The position numbers were made by a program, and so were the translations under genes. Positions 44,062 to 52,802 of a stretch of DNA of 64,000 nucleotides are shown in pieces. The notes under the pieces were generated by a model that saw nothing but the letters and a program-made list of their open reading frames with translations, ran no database searches and had not been told where the DNA came from. Numbering within the stretch: the stretch's first letter is position 1; each line of letters opens with the position of its first letter. Source of the stretch: Halalkalibacter suaedae (lineage in GTDB: Bacteria; Bacillota; Bacilli; Bacillales; Bacillaceae_D). Location of the stretch: assembly GCF_017939705.1 (NCBI RefSeq), contig NZ_JAGKSQ010000002.1, forward strand, positions 558,001 to 622,000. The letters are read 5' to 3'.

Positions 44062-46335
44062 TTACTGCGCCTCATTTTGCATCCGAATTCCGTAAACTCC
44101 ACCAGCTACTTGACCTGCCGGTGCGTCAAATCGTACCTCTACCTTTTCTTTTCCTTCTGTTAAATTAAAAGGAATGTCATAGCATACGAGGTAAATGTCT
44201 TCTGGTTTTTCTGATTTTAGTATTTGGTTAGCAATGACTGTCCCGTCTACTGAAATCGTAAAGTCACGCTCGTATGCGTTGCCATCCTCATGTAAGGTAT
44301 TGTCGCTTCCAAAATAGGTGACTAGCAAATACATAGGCTTATTTGGTTGAACAGCCATTTTATAGCTGAAAAAGCCGTTGTCCCGGCAATCTCGCCAGCT
44401 TTTGTGTACTTTATTAAGGTAGCCTGTCTGGGAATGCTCAGATTGAATACCATGTTCAATCTCTGGCTGCTGTTCGCCTGGTTGGATTTCATCGACAGTG
44501 ATTGCTCTAATCCACTCCTGCTTTTTCTTCTCTTCGTCTACTCCTTTTTCATATTCCTCTTGAGTAGCAACCTTCCAGTACAAGCTGTATCGTTCATGGT
44601 GTAATTCATAAAATGGAATAAATCGTACTTTCACATGACCTGGCTGGCCAATTGCATCTGTTTCAAACGTAAGCGGCTTGCCCTCAACGGGATGTAACCA
44701 CTGATCTACACTACCATCAGTCACCAGGGCTGGGACGTCAATGAGCTCATGATTATTTAAGGCAAGATGATCAGCTAGTATGTCTGTTTCCGGAAAGTTT
44801 TCTGTGCCTAAAGCACCCGCAAGAACAACTGGACCGTATAAAAAGGCTTGCTTTGACCGGTCATCTTTGGCCTTATAGACGTGTAGACTCATTGGCAGAA
44901 GAACCTCTATGCGATCTCCTTTTGCCCATGCTTTGTTTATCGTTACATACCCTCGATCAACTGGTGCATTCACGACCTCACCATTCAGCTTAAGCTCAAC
45001 ATTACCAGTAACCCAATTCGGTACACGGATATGAACATTAAGTTCTTGACCACTCGCTTCTTTAAATACAAGTGAGCTTTTTTCTGATTTCGGGAAAATC
45101 GTTTCCTGTCTAATGATCGTCTCTTGATCTAAAAGCGTCACTTCAGAAGCAATAAAAAGGTTTACATAGAAATCCTGTTCCTGTTGAACATAGATAAATC
45201 TTGTGTAACGAGCAGGGTTTTCCATTCCTGTGCCTGTGCAGCACCAGAATGATTCTTCAGGTGAACAATACACTTTGAAATGACCAGGCTCTGTTGAAAC
45301 AAAATACGTCTTCATACCTGAGTCTGGATCTTGAGATGCTAAAATATGATTATAAAGGCCGCGCTCATAGTAATCCATATAACTAGAATCTTTCGTCCAA
45401 TTAAATAAATGCTCAGTTAACTGCAACATATTATAGGTGTTGCATGTTTCATTTGTAAGAACGCCTAACTCTTCTGTATCTGGCGGACCAAAGTGCTCTC
45501 TGTTGCTGTTGCCGCCAATAACGTACGAACGATGGTGCGATACTTCATTCCAAAAGAATTCGACCATATCCCGGTAGCTTTTTTCCCCGGTAATCTCATA
45601 AAGCTTGGCTGCTCCTATTAGTTTAGGGATTTGTGTATTAGCATGCTTGCCTTCAAGATTGTCAATTCCCTTCGTTAACGGATGAAGAACGGCTTGGTGA
45701 CAAAAACGCTTGGCGAGCTCTAAGTACTTTTCTTCACCTGTAATTAAGTACATATTCGCCATCACGTCGTTCATTCCACCATGCTCAGCAATCAACATTC
45801 GCTGAAACTGCTCCTCAGTGAGTGGAGAAAGACCACGATAGGCCCAGTCTGAAAGCTTTGTTACAATCTCTAGCGCTTCCTTGCTACCAGTAAGCTGGTA
45901 TGCATCAATTAACCCAGCATAGATTTTATGTATACTATACCAAGGAACCCATGATCCACCTAAACCGAAATGCTCGACGCGAAATTCGCCTGTGAACACC
46001 TCATCGAAGCATGCACGAGAAAACCCACTTACATACCCCTCTTCATCAAAGCTCTGAACACGCCCAAGTTCAGCAATCGCATAATCAAGCTTTTCTTTTA
46101 ACTTATCGTCATTTGTTTCGCGATACATCGCTGCAGCCGCAGAGAGCCAATGCCCAATTGAATGTCCAGCAATCTCCATCGATTCCCATCCACCATAGCG
46201 GGGCTTCTTTGCTTCCTTGGAAGCGGCTTCATAACAAGGTGCAATTAGGCGGTCAACATCTAAGAATAAGAGATACTCCTGCCCCTTCTCCTGCGACTCC
46301 TTGAACATACCATCTATCAATTTCACATTTAACAT
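44062..46335 (-). CDS. GH127 (DUF1680) beta-L-arabinofuranosidase
   Basis: 757 residues. The (alpha/alpha)6-barrel domain contains AGHSIGHWLSAAAAMY, GSWVPWYSIHKIYAGLIDAY and EHGGMNDVMANMYLITGEEK. The zinc site of characterised GH127 enzymes (Glu-Cys-Cys-Cys) is present: Glu and Cys in NETCNTYNML (~294-296) and the Cys pair in SFWCCTGTGMEN (~365-366), where one Cys is the nucleophile. Beta-sandwich domains follow. It releases L-arabinose from beta-linked L-arabinofuranosides, such as those on plant hydroxyproline-rich proteins. No signal peptide, so it is cytoplasmic. TGAGGAGGG precedes the ATG. It is divergent from an AraC-type regulator, and has no recognisable AraR box. Confidence 0.92.
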   Translation of the reverse strand: MLNVKLIDGMFKESQEKGQEYLLFLDVDRLIAPCYEAASKEAKKPRYGGWESMEIAGHSIGHWLSAAAAMYRETNDDKLKEKLDYAIAELGRVQSFDEEGYVSGFSRACFDEVFTGEFRVEHFGLGGSWVPWYSIHKIYAGLIDAYQLTGSKEALEIVTKLSDWAYRGLSPLTEEQFQRMLIAEHGGMNDVMANMYLITGEEKYLELAKRFCHQAVLHPLTKGIDNLEGKHANTQIPKLIGAAKLYEITGEKSYRDMVEFFWNEVSHHRSYVIGGNSNREHFGPPDTEELGVLTNETCNTYNMLQLTEHLFNWTKDSSYMDYYERGLYNHILASQDPDSGMKTYFVSTEPGHFKVYCSPEESFWCCTGTGMENPARYTRFIYVQQEQDFYVNLFIASEVTLLDQETIIRQETIFPKSEKSSLVFKEASGQELNVHIRVPNWVTGNVELKLNGEVVNAPVDRGYVTINKAWAKGDRIEVLLPMSLHVYKAKDDRSKQAFLYGPVVLAGALGTENFPETDILADHLALNNHELIDVPALVTDGSVDQWLHPVEGKPLTFETDAIGQPGHVKVRFIPFYELHHERYSLYWKVATQEEYEKGVDEEKKKQEWIRAITVDEIQPGEQQPEIEHGIQSEHSQTGYLNKVHKSWRDCRDNGFFSYKMAVQPNKPMYLLVTYFGSDNTLHEDGNAYERDFTISVDGTVIANQILKSEKPEDIYLVCYDIPFNLTEGKEKVEVRFDAPAGQVAGGVYGIRMQNEAQ

Positions 46336-46475
46336 TTAAACCCTCCTCAAGTGACTATATATCTATAGTATGAGGGGAAAACCTTCTGAATAGAATTCAC
46401 TTCTCATCAGAAAACATATCTTATTTTTAGATTTTAAGCTACACTATCCATATAACTAAAACAAGGAGTAATACC

Positions 46476-47345
46476 ATGAATGAATTTACATTACCTTCTT
46501 ATAGTCTACCATTGGTAAGAGAAATCGGATTCATGATTGACAAGAAAGGCAGCCTCCAACACCCAAGTAGATTTATGGAGGAGGTCCATGTGTTTATCTA
46601 TGTAAAAAAAGGTATGATTTACGTGGTAGAAGACGGAATCGACTATCAAGTTAAAGAAGGAACATATCTTTTTCTTAGCAAAAATACGCCTCACTGGGGA
46701 ACGAAAACATATGCTCCAGGTACACAGTGGTATTATATTCACTTCTATGACCCGCCACAAGATCTAGGAGTGGAAAACAAAGGCGAATACTCCCCTTTTC
46801 AGCAGCCAATGATGATACACAGTGAGACGTATGACAAGAAATTGACTATACCAAAACGCGAAACTGTCCAGAAACCAGAGTACATCGATTTACAGTTGCA
46901 GAAGCTGCTTGACCGTTACGAGTCTCAGCATTCCTTTCAACCACTGCGATCGTCAGCTCTAACCTATGACTTGTTTCTCGATCTTTATCAGGAGAAATTA
47001 GATGAGAAAATTCACAAACGTAGCAATCGAATTGTCAATCAGCTAATCGAGCTCTTAAAAAAAGCACCAACGGATCGACTGTCTTCAGAACAGATTTCAG
47101 AGAAACTTGGAATGAATTACGCCTATATATCAAATTTATTTCGGCAACAAACAGGAAAAACAGTCACCCAGTTTCAACATGAACTATTAGTTGAACAAGC
47201 TATCCGTTATTTTAAAGAGTCTTCACATAACGTCTCTGAGGTAAGCGAAATCCTCGGTTTCTCAAATCCATTTTACTTTAGCCGTGTCTTCAAAAAGGTT
47301 AGTGGTATTTCCCCGTCTGATTACCTAAACCAACATTACCGATAA
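46476..47345 (+). CDS. AraC family transcriptional regulator with cupin sensor domain
   Basis: 289 residues. The N-terminal half is an AraC-type cupin that would bind sugar (VFIYVKKGMIYVVEDGIDYQ, FLSKNTPHWGTKTYAPGTQW), and the C-terminal half is the double helix-turn-helix (ISEKLGMNYAYISNLFRQQT, VSEVSEILGFSNPFYFSRVF). AAGGAG precedes the ATG. It starts 140 bases from the divergent GH127 gene and is the obvious candidate to control it. Effector unknown, plausibly arabinose or an arabinoside. Confidence 0.92.
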   Translation: MNEFTLPSYSLPLVREIGFMIDKKGSLQHPSRFMEEVHVFIYVKKGMIYVVEDGIDYQVKEGTYLFLSKNTPHWGTKTYAPGTQWYYIHFYDPPQDLGVENKGEYSPFQQPMMIHSETYDKKLTIPKRETVQKPEYIDLQLQKLLDRYESQHSFQPLRSSALTYDLFLDLYQEKLDEKIHKRSNRIVNQLIELLKKAPTDRLSSEQISEKLGMNYAYISNLFRQQTGKTVTQFQHELLVEQAIRYFKESSHNVSEVSEILGFSNPFYFSRVFKKVSGISPSDYLNQHYR

Positions 47346-47351
47346 GCAAAA

Positions 47352-47384
47352 AGGTACATCACCTCAAACCGAAGTGATGTACCT
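47352..47384. terminator. Bidirectional terminator
   Basis: 11-bp stem AGGTACATCAC / GTGATGTACCT with an 11-base loop; the minus strand continues TTTTTGC. It lies between the convergent AraC and MATE genes. Confidence 0.88.
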
Positions 47385-47396
47385 CATCAATTTCCC

Positions 47397-48764
47397 TTAT
47401 CCAGTTGCCTTGCTTTTTTCTCCATGCTTGACGACGGCCTTCTGTTCCCATTTCCGGCTAATCCAACGCCTATGCAATAAGATACCTCGGAGCCATTCGT
47501 CTGCAATAAAGGCTGCCCATATCCCAATAAGTCCCCATCCAAAATGAATGCCTAAAAGGTAGTACATTGGAACACTAAAGGCCCAAATTACAGTAACTGA
47601 CACAATCATCGAATATTTGGCATCCCCAGAAGCTTCGAGGATCGAACCATATACCAAGTTCAAACATCTTCCTGGCTCAAGCAGAAAACCCATTATTAAC
47701 AGGGTACTTCCCATCATTATAATTTCTGGATTATCTGAAAACATCCCAAGCAGCGGCTCCCTAACAAGAACAATAAGTGATGTCATCAGTAAGGCAAGCC
47801 CTATACTCCACCTCGCACTTTGCACCCCTTGCTTATATGCCTCTTCCATCCTGCCTGCTCCAATTTGATGACCGATGATAATTCGTGTCCCTCTTCCCAG
47901 TGAAATCCCTAAGATCATAACTAAAAAAAGAACATTTAACGTATAAATGCGTGTTGCAAGCATCTGTGAACCCAGTAGGGTAATAATTGCCGTTGTGACA
48001 ATCTGACTACTCGAGTACGAGATCATCGTCATCGAGGCCGGTATCCCAATGCTTAAGACTTTTCTTAAGCGATTCTTCTGAATATCAAAAAGATCAGCCC
48101 AGGTTAGACGTAGCTGGACACGATAACGTAGAACAATGAAGAACGCAATGAGGGCCACAAATTGACTGAATGCGGTCGAAATGGCTACCCCTTGTACGCC
48201 CAATTGTGGAAACCCTAAAGCACCATGGATAAATAAATAATTCCCGATGATGTTAATGATATTCATTCCACCACTTACGAACATCGTTTCCTTTGTAAAT
48301 CCATGCGTTTGTATGATAATCGAGACCGTCACACTGACGGCCTGAAAGACTAAAGCCCCACCGACAATCAATAGGAAGGTTCTTGCCTGTTCCATTAGAT
48401 ATGGTTCAAGTTGGAAAAGACCTAGTAATTGTCTACTAAAGATCATTAAGATTGAGGCCACAACCAAACCGAATAAAAAGTTAATTAAAATACCGTTTCC
48501 TGTAAATCTCTTAATTTCTCCTAATTTATTCGCTCCAAGGTACTGTGCAACAACAACCGATGTACCAGTGGCAATAAACTGAAATAAAAAAAACATAAAC
48601 ATAATCAGTTGATTCGCTACTCCAACTGCAGCTACCGCTTCATCCGATACTTGGCTAAGCATGAATGTATCTGCTGTTCGTAACGAAATATTTAACAATG
48701 ATTCAATAAAAATCGGCCACGTAACGGCTATGATCGATAAGCGTTTGATTTCTGTATTACTCAT
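47397..48764 (-). CDS. MATE family efflux transporter
   Basis: 455 residues, about 12 membrane segments, with the MATE pattern of two similar halves: TWPIFIESLLNISLRTADTF, VAAVGVANQLIMFMFFLFQF and GTSVVVAQYLGANK in the first, ILGISLGRGTRIIIGHQIGA and GFLLEPGRCLNLVYGSILEA in the second. Such carriers expel drugs or metabolites in exchange for Na+ or H+. AAGAGG precedes the ATG. It lies among arabinose genes but shows no link to them; its promoter is probably in 48765-48900. Confidence 0.92.
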   Translation of the reverse strand: MSNTEIKRLSIIAVTWPIFIESLLNISLRTADTFMLSQVSDEAVAAVGVANQLIMFMFFLFQFIATGTSVVVAQYLGANKLGEIKRFTGNGILINFLFGLVVASILMIFSRQLLGLFQLEPYLMEQARTFLLIVGGALVFQAVSVTVSIIIQTHGFTKETMFVSGGMNIINIIGNYLFIHGALGFPQLGVQGVAISTAFSQFVALIAFFIVLRYRVQLRLTWADLFDIQKNRLRKVLSIGIPASMTMISYSSSQIVTTAIITLLGSQMLATRIYTLNVLFLVMILGISLGRGTRIIIGHQIGAGRMEEAYKQGVQSARWSIGLALLMTSLIVLVREPLLGMFSDNPEIIMMGSTLLIMGFLLEPGRCLNLVYGSILEASGDAKYSMIVSVTVIWAFSVPMYYLLGIHFGWGLIGIWAAFIADEWLRGILLHRRWISRKWEQKAVVKHGEKSKATG

Positions 48765-49080
48765 ACAAAACCTCTTTCTAGTGTCATCAATAAGAAAAAC
48801 TTGAAATGATTAAAGCCCTTGTTTGTCTGTTCGTTTTTCTTCTAGTACACGCTTATCTAAAAAAGGAACATAATATACTATATGATCATTTTTCACTAAT
48901 AGAAAGGTTGCTTCGAAGAGTATGCTTCGAAGCAACCTTATTAAACTACCATCTAGGTGTGCCTGAACAGTTACACAGCGTCACCCTCAATAAGGCTGGA
49001 CTCAGGCTTCCATTCATTTTTTGAGAGAAAATCAGATGTATGTGGACACTCCCTCATTCATTAAAAAATATGACTAAGGA
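48765..49080. other. Intergenic region with terminator-like hairpin
   Basis: 316 bases between the MATE start and the GH43 stop, both on the minus strand. A perfect 15-bp hairpin at 48904-48939 dominates it. A 72-codon open frame (48806-49024, plus) runs straight through the hairpin, has no ribosome binding site, and is rejected. Confidence 0.6.
48904..48939. terminator. Hairpin after the first GH43 gene
   Basis: Perfect 15-bp stem AAGGTTGCTTCGAAG / CTTCGAAGCAACCTT with a 6-base loop. On the minus strand TTTCTATTA follows, a modest T-run, so it probably ends the GH43 transcript. Confidence 0.7.
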
Positions 49081-50250
49081 CTATTCAGCAACAACATGAA
49101 TCGTTGCAATGGCTTTTACGCCAGTAGTGTCGATCTTCTGACCTGGTATTCCAAAATAAGGTGTACCATCTTTCTTCCAAAATAAGCGTTGGATTCTAGC
49201 ATGACGATTATGGTCATACAGGGAATTGCCTTCAATTTCTTTATATGGTCTAGCATGATAAACTAATAGATCTGTTGTTCCATCTTCAGCAACTGTGAAG
49301 CTATTGTGTCCAGGACCGTATTCACTAGTCTCTTCACTCGACACAAAAACAGGATCAACGTTTTTTGTCCATGAGTTTGGATCTAGTAGATCACTATCTT
49401 CTGATGCTGTTAATAAGCCCATTGAATAACGATCGTCTGTTGCACCACCGGAATAAGCAATGAACACTCGACCATTACGATGTAACATAGCTGGTCCTTC
49501 ATTTACATAGAAACCCGCTTGCTCCCACTCATATTCTGGTGTAGAAAGTAAGACCGGTTCACCTTTTAGGGTCCAGGGATTACTCATCTCAGCAATATAT
49601 AAGTTTGAGATTGACTCGTTTTCTACTTTTTGAGCCCAAACTAAGAACCGTTTACCGTTGTGAGCAAAAGTAGTCGCATCTAATGAAAAGCTTTGGAAAG
49701 ATATATTAATTTGACCTTTTTCAACCCAGCTTCCTTCAAGAGGATTCTCAGCATCTGTTTCAAGGACATAAGGACGGATCGCCCAAACATCATCACGGTC
49801 TCCTGCTGCAAAATGAATATACCATTTTCCATCAATGTAATGAAGCTCTGGAGCCCAAATATGTTCTGACATAATCCCTGATTCGTGTCTTTCCCAAACA
49901 ACCGTCTCAGGTGCACTAGAAAGTCCTTCAATTGTCTTCGAACGACGAAGGACAATTCTATCGTATTCCGGATATGAGCCTGTAAAATAATAATAACCAT
50001 CTGTATGCTTATACATGTAAGGATCAGCACGTTGCTCGATTAGCGGATTTGAGTAATATTGATGCTGGATTTCCCCTTCAACCGTGTAAGTACCAGGTGT
50101 TTTCAATTCATCCTCACTTAATGTACTCCATTGAACATCCATATCAGCTGTTACTCCATTACTAAATTCCACATCGACTTTTTCTGGTAAATTTAATTTA
50201 CTTCCAACTTTTGTCGTTACCTCAATGTTTTGAACTTCACTTAATTTCAT
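49081..50250 (-). CDS. GH43 glycosidase with N-terminal Ig-like domain (arabinofuranosidase/arabinosidase type)
   Basis: 389 residues. Residues 1-65 resemble a bacterial Ig-like domain (VEFSNGVTADMDVQWSTLSE, TPGTYTVEGEI). The GH43 five-bladed propeller follows: general base Asp in EQRADPYMYKHTDGYYYFTG, EHIWAPELHYIDGKWYIHFA, the pKa-modulating Asp in SFSLDATTF, and the acid Glu in FYVNEGPAMLHRNGRVFIAY; GPGHNSF is the usual closing His motif. No signal peptide, so it should cleave imported arabino-oligosaccharides. AAAGGATG precedes the ATG. It has its own promoter with AraR-like boxes and a cre site upstream (50423-50553). The exact linkage specificity is not certain. Confidence 0.88.
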   Translation of the reverse strand: MKLSEVQNIEVTTKVGSKLNLPEKVDVEFSNGVTADMDVQWSTLSEDELKTPGTYTVEGEIQHQYYSNPLIEQRADPYMYKHTDGYYYFTGSYPEYDRIVLRRSKTIEGLSSAPETVVWERHESGIMSEHIWAPELHYIDGKWYIHFAAGDRDDVWAIRPYVLETDAENPLEGSWVEKGQINISFQSFSLDATTFAHNGKRFLVWAQKVENESISNLYIAEMSNPWTLKGEPVLLSTPEYEWEQAGFYVNEGPAMLHRNGRVFIAYSGGATDDRYSMGLLTASEDSDLLDPNSWTKNVDPVFVSSEETSEYGPGHNSFTVAEDGTTDLLVYHARPYKEIEGNSLYDHNRHARIQRLFWKKDGTPYFGIPGQKIDTTGVKAIATIHVVAE

Positions 50251-50422
50251 CAGCTAACATCCTTTTCATATAATCGATTTCTTCCAACTTGTATAGAAGT
50301 TGGCTACCGATCTTAGTATCATTTTTGTTCATACCATAGAGAACTTGTTAATCGCTACTCTATTAAGCTTCAACCAAATACAGAAGTAGCTTCAAAATCA
50401 CGTACACTACTTCAAACAAACA

Positions 50423-50436
50423 TTTAAACGCTTACA
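50423..50436 (-). promoter_or_regulatory. cre site (CcpA) in the GH43 leader
   Basis: Minus strand TGTAAGCGTTTAAA; the plus strand TTTAAACGCTTACA matches the cre consensus TGWAANCGNTNWCA at 13 of 14 positions. It lies about 90 bases downstream of the promoter, as in roadblock-type catabolite repression. Confidence 0.78.
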
Positions 50437-50465
50437 AGCATGCCGATGATAACGTCTCTTTTTCT

Positions 50466-50481
50466 GGATGGACGTACATGT
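50466..50481. promoter_or_regulatory. Second, weaker AraR-like box of the GH43 promoter
   Basis: GGATGGACGTACATGT matches ATTTGTACGTACAAAT at about 10 of 16 positions including the GACGTACA core. Its centre is 43 bases (about four helical turns) from the strong box at 50509-50524, the kind of spacing used for cooperative AraR binding with DNA looping. Confidence 0.5.
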
Positions 50482-50508
50482 ATCGTTCACACTAACGAAC
50501 TAATGAAT

Positions 50509-50524
50509 ATTTGTACGTACAATA
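50509..50524. promoter_or_regulatory. AraR box at the GH43 promoter
   Basis: ATTTGTACGTACAATA matches the B. subtilis AraR operator ATTTGTACGTACAAAT at 14 of 16 positions. It begins right after the -10 element and covers the likely transcription start, so bound AraR would block initiation until L-arabinose releases it. Confidence 0.85.
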
Positions 50525-50553
50525 AGAATAAGAAGGTTTGGCAAATTTGTCAA
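50525..50553 (-). promoter_or_regulatory. Sigma-A promoter of the first GH43 gene
   Basis: Minus strand: -35 TTGACA (50548-50553), 17-base spacer, -10 TATTCT (50525-50530). Confidence 0.8.
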
Positions 50554-50590
50554 GACTATTCCCTAACAAAATCTATAAGAAAGATCTCTC

Positions 50591-50623
50591 AAAAAGAGTA
50601 CCTCAAAAGAAGAGGTACTCTTT
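50591..50623 (-). terminator. Terminator after the DUF624 gene
   Basis: Perfect 12-bp stem AAAGAGTACCTC / GAGGTACTCTTT with a 7-base loop followed on the minus strand by TTTTTGAGAG. It ends the importer-GH43-DUF624 transcript, so the next GH43 gene depends on its own promoter. Confidence 0.9.
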
Positions 50624-50630
50624 AATGATC

Positions 50631-51239
50631 TTATTCAGTTTTTTCGAGATTTCTAACACTAACCCAGTTTATGCCCACACAAATTAATGAGACAAAAAAC
50701 AAAGGAATGATTACAGTGAACTCTAGAGATAGAATAACGACAACCGATAACCAAAGTACCATCAATATAGTCGTGAATGGTTTCGATATCCCCATAACTA
50801 ACGCTAATTTAAAATAATTAAAGACCTTCATATCTAATCTAGAAAATAACGGAAAGAAATGTAATAGTGTTGCAAAGTAAATAAAACAAAGCATGATAAC
50901 TAGCGCTAGCAATACTTTACCAATTAACGCTTCAGTTCCAAGTAAAATTAGAATATCTAAGTAAAGAAACAACCCTATGATTAGAAACACGACTCCAACA
51001 AGGTTCGTCTTTACAAAATTCGCTTTAAAGTGCTTCCAAAAGTCCAGAAATACATTGTTATCTAGATTCTCTCCATTCATCCATTTTCTAATGATCATGT
51101 AAACAGAGGCGGTCGCAGGCATGAAACTAAAGATTACGAGACCAACTATTGTAAATAAAAACCATAAGACATTGAGGATAATAAGTTTTATTATCCTATC
51201 TAGTAAATTCATAATCGATCCTGCCCAGTTTCCGTCCAT
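50631..51239 (-). CDS. DUF624 (YesL family) membrane protein
   Basis: 202 residues with about five membrane helices (LIILNVLWFLFTIVGLVIFS, LVGVVFLIIGLFLYLDILIL, LALVIMLCFIYFATLLHFFP, TTILMVLWLSVVVILSLEFT). The pattern WFLFTIVGLVIFSFMPATAS early in the protein is typical of the YesL/DUF624 family, which is repeatedly found beside carbohydrate ABC importers and glycosidases in Bacillus; its function is unknown. AAAGAGGCG precedes the ATG. It follows the second GH43 gene by 48 bases and is the last gene of that operon. Confidence 0.85.
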   Translation of the reverse strand: MDGNWAGSIMNLLDRIIKLIILNVLWFLFTIVGLVIFSFMPATASVYMIIRKWMNGENLDNNVFLDFWKHFKANFVKTNLVGVVFLIIGLFLYLDILILLGTEALIGKVLLALVIMLCFIYFATLLHFFPLFSRLDMKVFNYFKLALVMGISKPFTTILMVLWLSVVVILSLEFTVIIPLFFVSLICVGINWVSVRNLEKTE

Positions 51240-51287
51240 TGTTATCGCCTCTTTACTTAGATGAATTCACAAGTGGTATGAAAGAGA

Positions 51288-52595
51288 TTAATCATTCATT
51301 TTCTTTGCAAGGTATACTTGGCCTTTTGAGTCTTTCCCCATAAAAACGAACGTTTCTTTCCAAAGTTCCCAATCCCAGCTTGGTAGAACTTTACCAGTTA
51401 TTTCTGTACCATTTACATTCAGCATATAACGATTTTCAGATAACTGCAACAAATAAATGCTTGCTTGAGGACTATCTGTTATCGTTATACATATAGAAGA
51501 ATCTTGGTTATTGTTTTCTTTATCAACAAGGAAATATTCCCATTCACCAGTTAATTCTTTAAGGTTTACCGGAATCTCTTTTTCTCCTGCATACCTCTCT
51601 GGAGAAATAAGTGGCCACCCATCTTCGCTCCAGACCACTTTTCTTATGTGTAAGTAATGCCAGTGTTTATCTTTTTCAGCACGGATGTGATGACAGACAT
51701 AATAATCATCACCATCTTTTAGAACTGAATTATGTCCAGGTGCTACCCATCCATCGCCATCTTGAAATTTGTAACCACCAAGTAATTTCAAGCCGACATC
51801 ATTAGGCGGTAATTCAATGTTCGTCATGTCATTTCCTTCGAAATCAAGATAAGGACCCTCAATATTTTTAGACCTAGCGACTCTAATATTATAGTTTGAA
51901 AACAGTGAATCATAAGAAACAAACAAATAATAGTAATCTAGATCAGGATTATAGACAATATAAGGACCCTCAATGGCACGCTCAACACTAACATGACGTT
52001 TGGCAATTAATCTACCTTTTCCGTACTGATAAGGTTTTCCTGTGTTAGGATCAATTTTAGTCACATGTATGCCACCAAAAAAAGAACCAAAAACCATCCA
52101 AGGTTCACCATTTTTATCAAACGTAATATTAGCATCAATTGCGTTGGGCTCATCCTCTTCGCCTTCAAGCGATTTATAAACAAGCCCCTGATCTTCGTAG
52201 GGACCTTCTATATGTTTACTTGTTGCTAGACCGATAAAGGATTGAGTACTTCCAAATGTAGAAGCTGAGTAATACATGTAATAAGTATCACCATATTTAG
52301 TTACTTCTGGCGCCCAAAGCCCGAGAGCTCCTGTCCATTTTTCTGCTTCTTCTGGAACTCCGTCGCTAAAGGCATAGCCAACCCACTGCCAATTGATTAA
52401 ATCCTTTGATTTACGAATTTGAACCCCTGCTTTTGGCTTGATGCCATAACTAGCATCAGTAGAAAAGACGTAATACCAATCACCATCTTTTACTAAAGCT
52501 GGGTCATGAACATTGTTCGTTGTCCATTTGCTTTGATCTTCTAGGATTGATTTATCGTACAATTTATCTTTAGGGATAGTATTAGAATGGATCAT
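51288..52595 (-). CDS. GH43 endo-/exo-arabinanase-type glycosidase with C-terminal beta domain
   Basis: 435 residues. The GH43 propeller shows the general base Asp in NNVHDPALVKDGDWYYVFST, LGLWAPEVTKYGDTYYMYYS, the Asp in NAIDANITFDKNGEPWMVFG and the acid Glu in VERAIEGPYIVYNPDLDYYY; GWVAPGHNSVLKDGDDYYVC contains the His that binds a central Ca2+ in arabinanases. A C-terminal domain (~330-435) matches that of Abn2-type enzymes. There is no signal peptide, so unlike secreted Abn2 it would act on imported 1,5-alpha-arabino-oligosaccharides. CAAAGGAGATAATAG precedes the ATG. It lies 207 bases after the importer permease gene, with a stable hairpin between. Confidence 0.88.
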   Translation of the reverse strand: MIHSNTIPKDKLYDKSILEDQSKWTTNNVHDPALVKDGDWYYVFSTDASYGIKPKAGVQIRKSKDLINWQWVGYAFSDGVPEEAEKWTGALGLWAPEVTKYGDTYYMYYSASTFGSTQSFIGLATSKHIEGPYEDQGLVYKSLEGEEDEPNAIDANITFDKNGEPWMVFGSFFGGIHVTKIDPNTGKPYQYGKGRLIAKRHVSVERAIEGPYIVYNPDLDYYYLFVSYDSLFSNYNIRVARSKNIEGPYLDFEGNDMTNIELPPNDVGLKLLGGYKFQDGDGWVAPGHNSVLKDGDDYYVCHHIRAEKDKHWHYLHIRKVVWSEDGWPLISPERYAGEKEIPVNLKELTGEWEYFLVDKENNNQDSSICITITDSPQASIYLLQLSENRYMLNVNGTEITGKVLPSWDWELWKETFVFMGKDSKGQVYLAKKMND

Positions 52596-52699
52596 CTATT
52601 ATCTCCTTTGATTTCAACGTTAATGAGTACCTTCCACATGAATATATTTAGACTCATAAAACTTGTATTGATGGTTTTTCTTGGATTTTAATAATTGAT

Positions 52700-52753
52700 A
52701 TTCCTCTTCTATGCTTAACTTGTACACGCAGTAACAAAGCATAGAAGAGGAAT
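52700..52753 (-). repeat. Stable intercistronic hairpin between permease and GH43
   Basis: Perfect 17-bp inverted repeat (52700-52716 and 52737-52753) around a 20-base loop. No T-run follows on the minus strand, so it looks more like an mRNA-processing or stabilising hairpin than a terminator. Confidence 0.7.
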
Positions 52754-52802
52754 CAAAAGTAAGGATAAAACTGCCTTACGTGTTTCGAGCTAAAAAAGAG
52801 CA

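Larger units (their letters stand above)
50251..50630. other. Control region of the first GH43 gene
   Basis: 380 bases holding, from right to left on the minus strand, the terminator of the DUF624 gene, a sigma-A promoter, two AraR-like boxes and a cre site, then a roughly 170-base leader. A 61-codon frame on the plus strand (50440-50625) crosses all of these and is not a gene. Confidence 0.75.

Noticed and set aside
48806-49024. 72-codon open frame with a hydrophobic start
   Set aside because: It reads straight through a perfect 15-bp hairpin and has no ribosome binding site.
50440-50625. 61-codon open frame upstream of GH43
   Set aside because: It covers AraR boxes, the promoter and a terminator read from the other strand; a chance frame.
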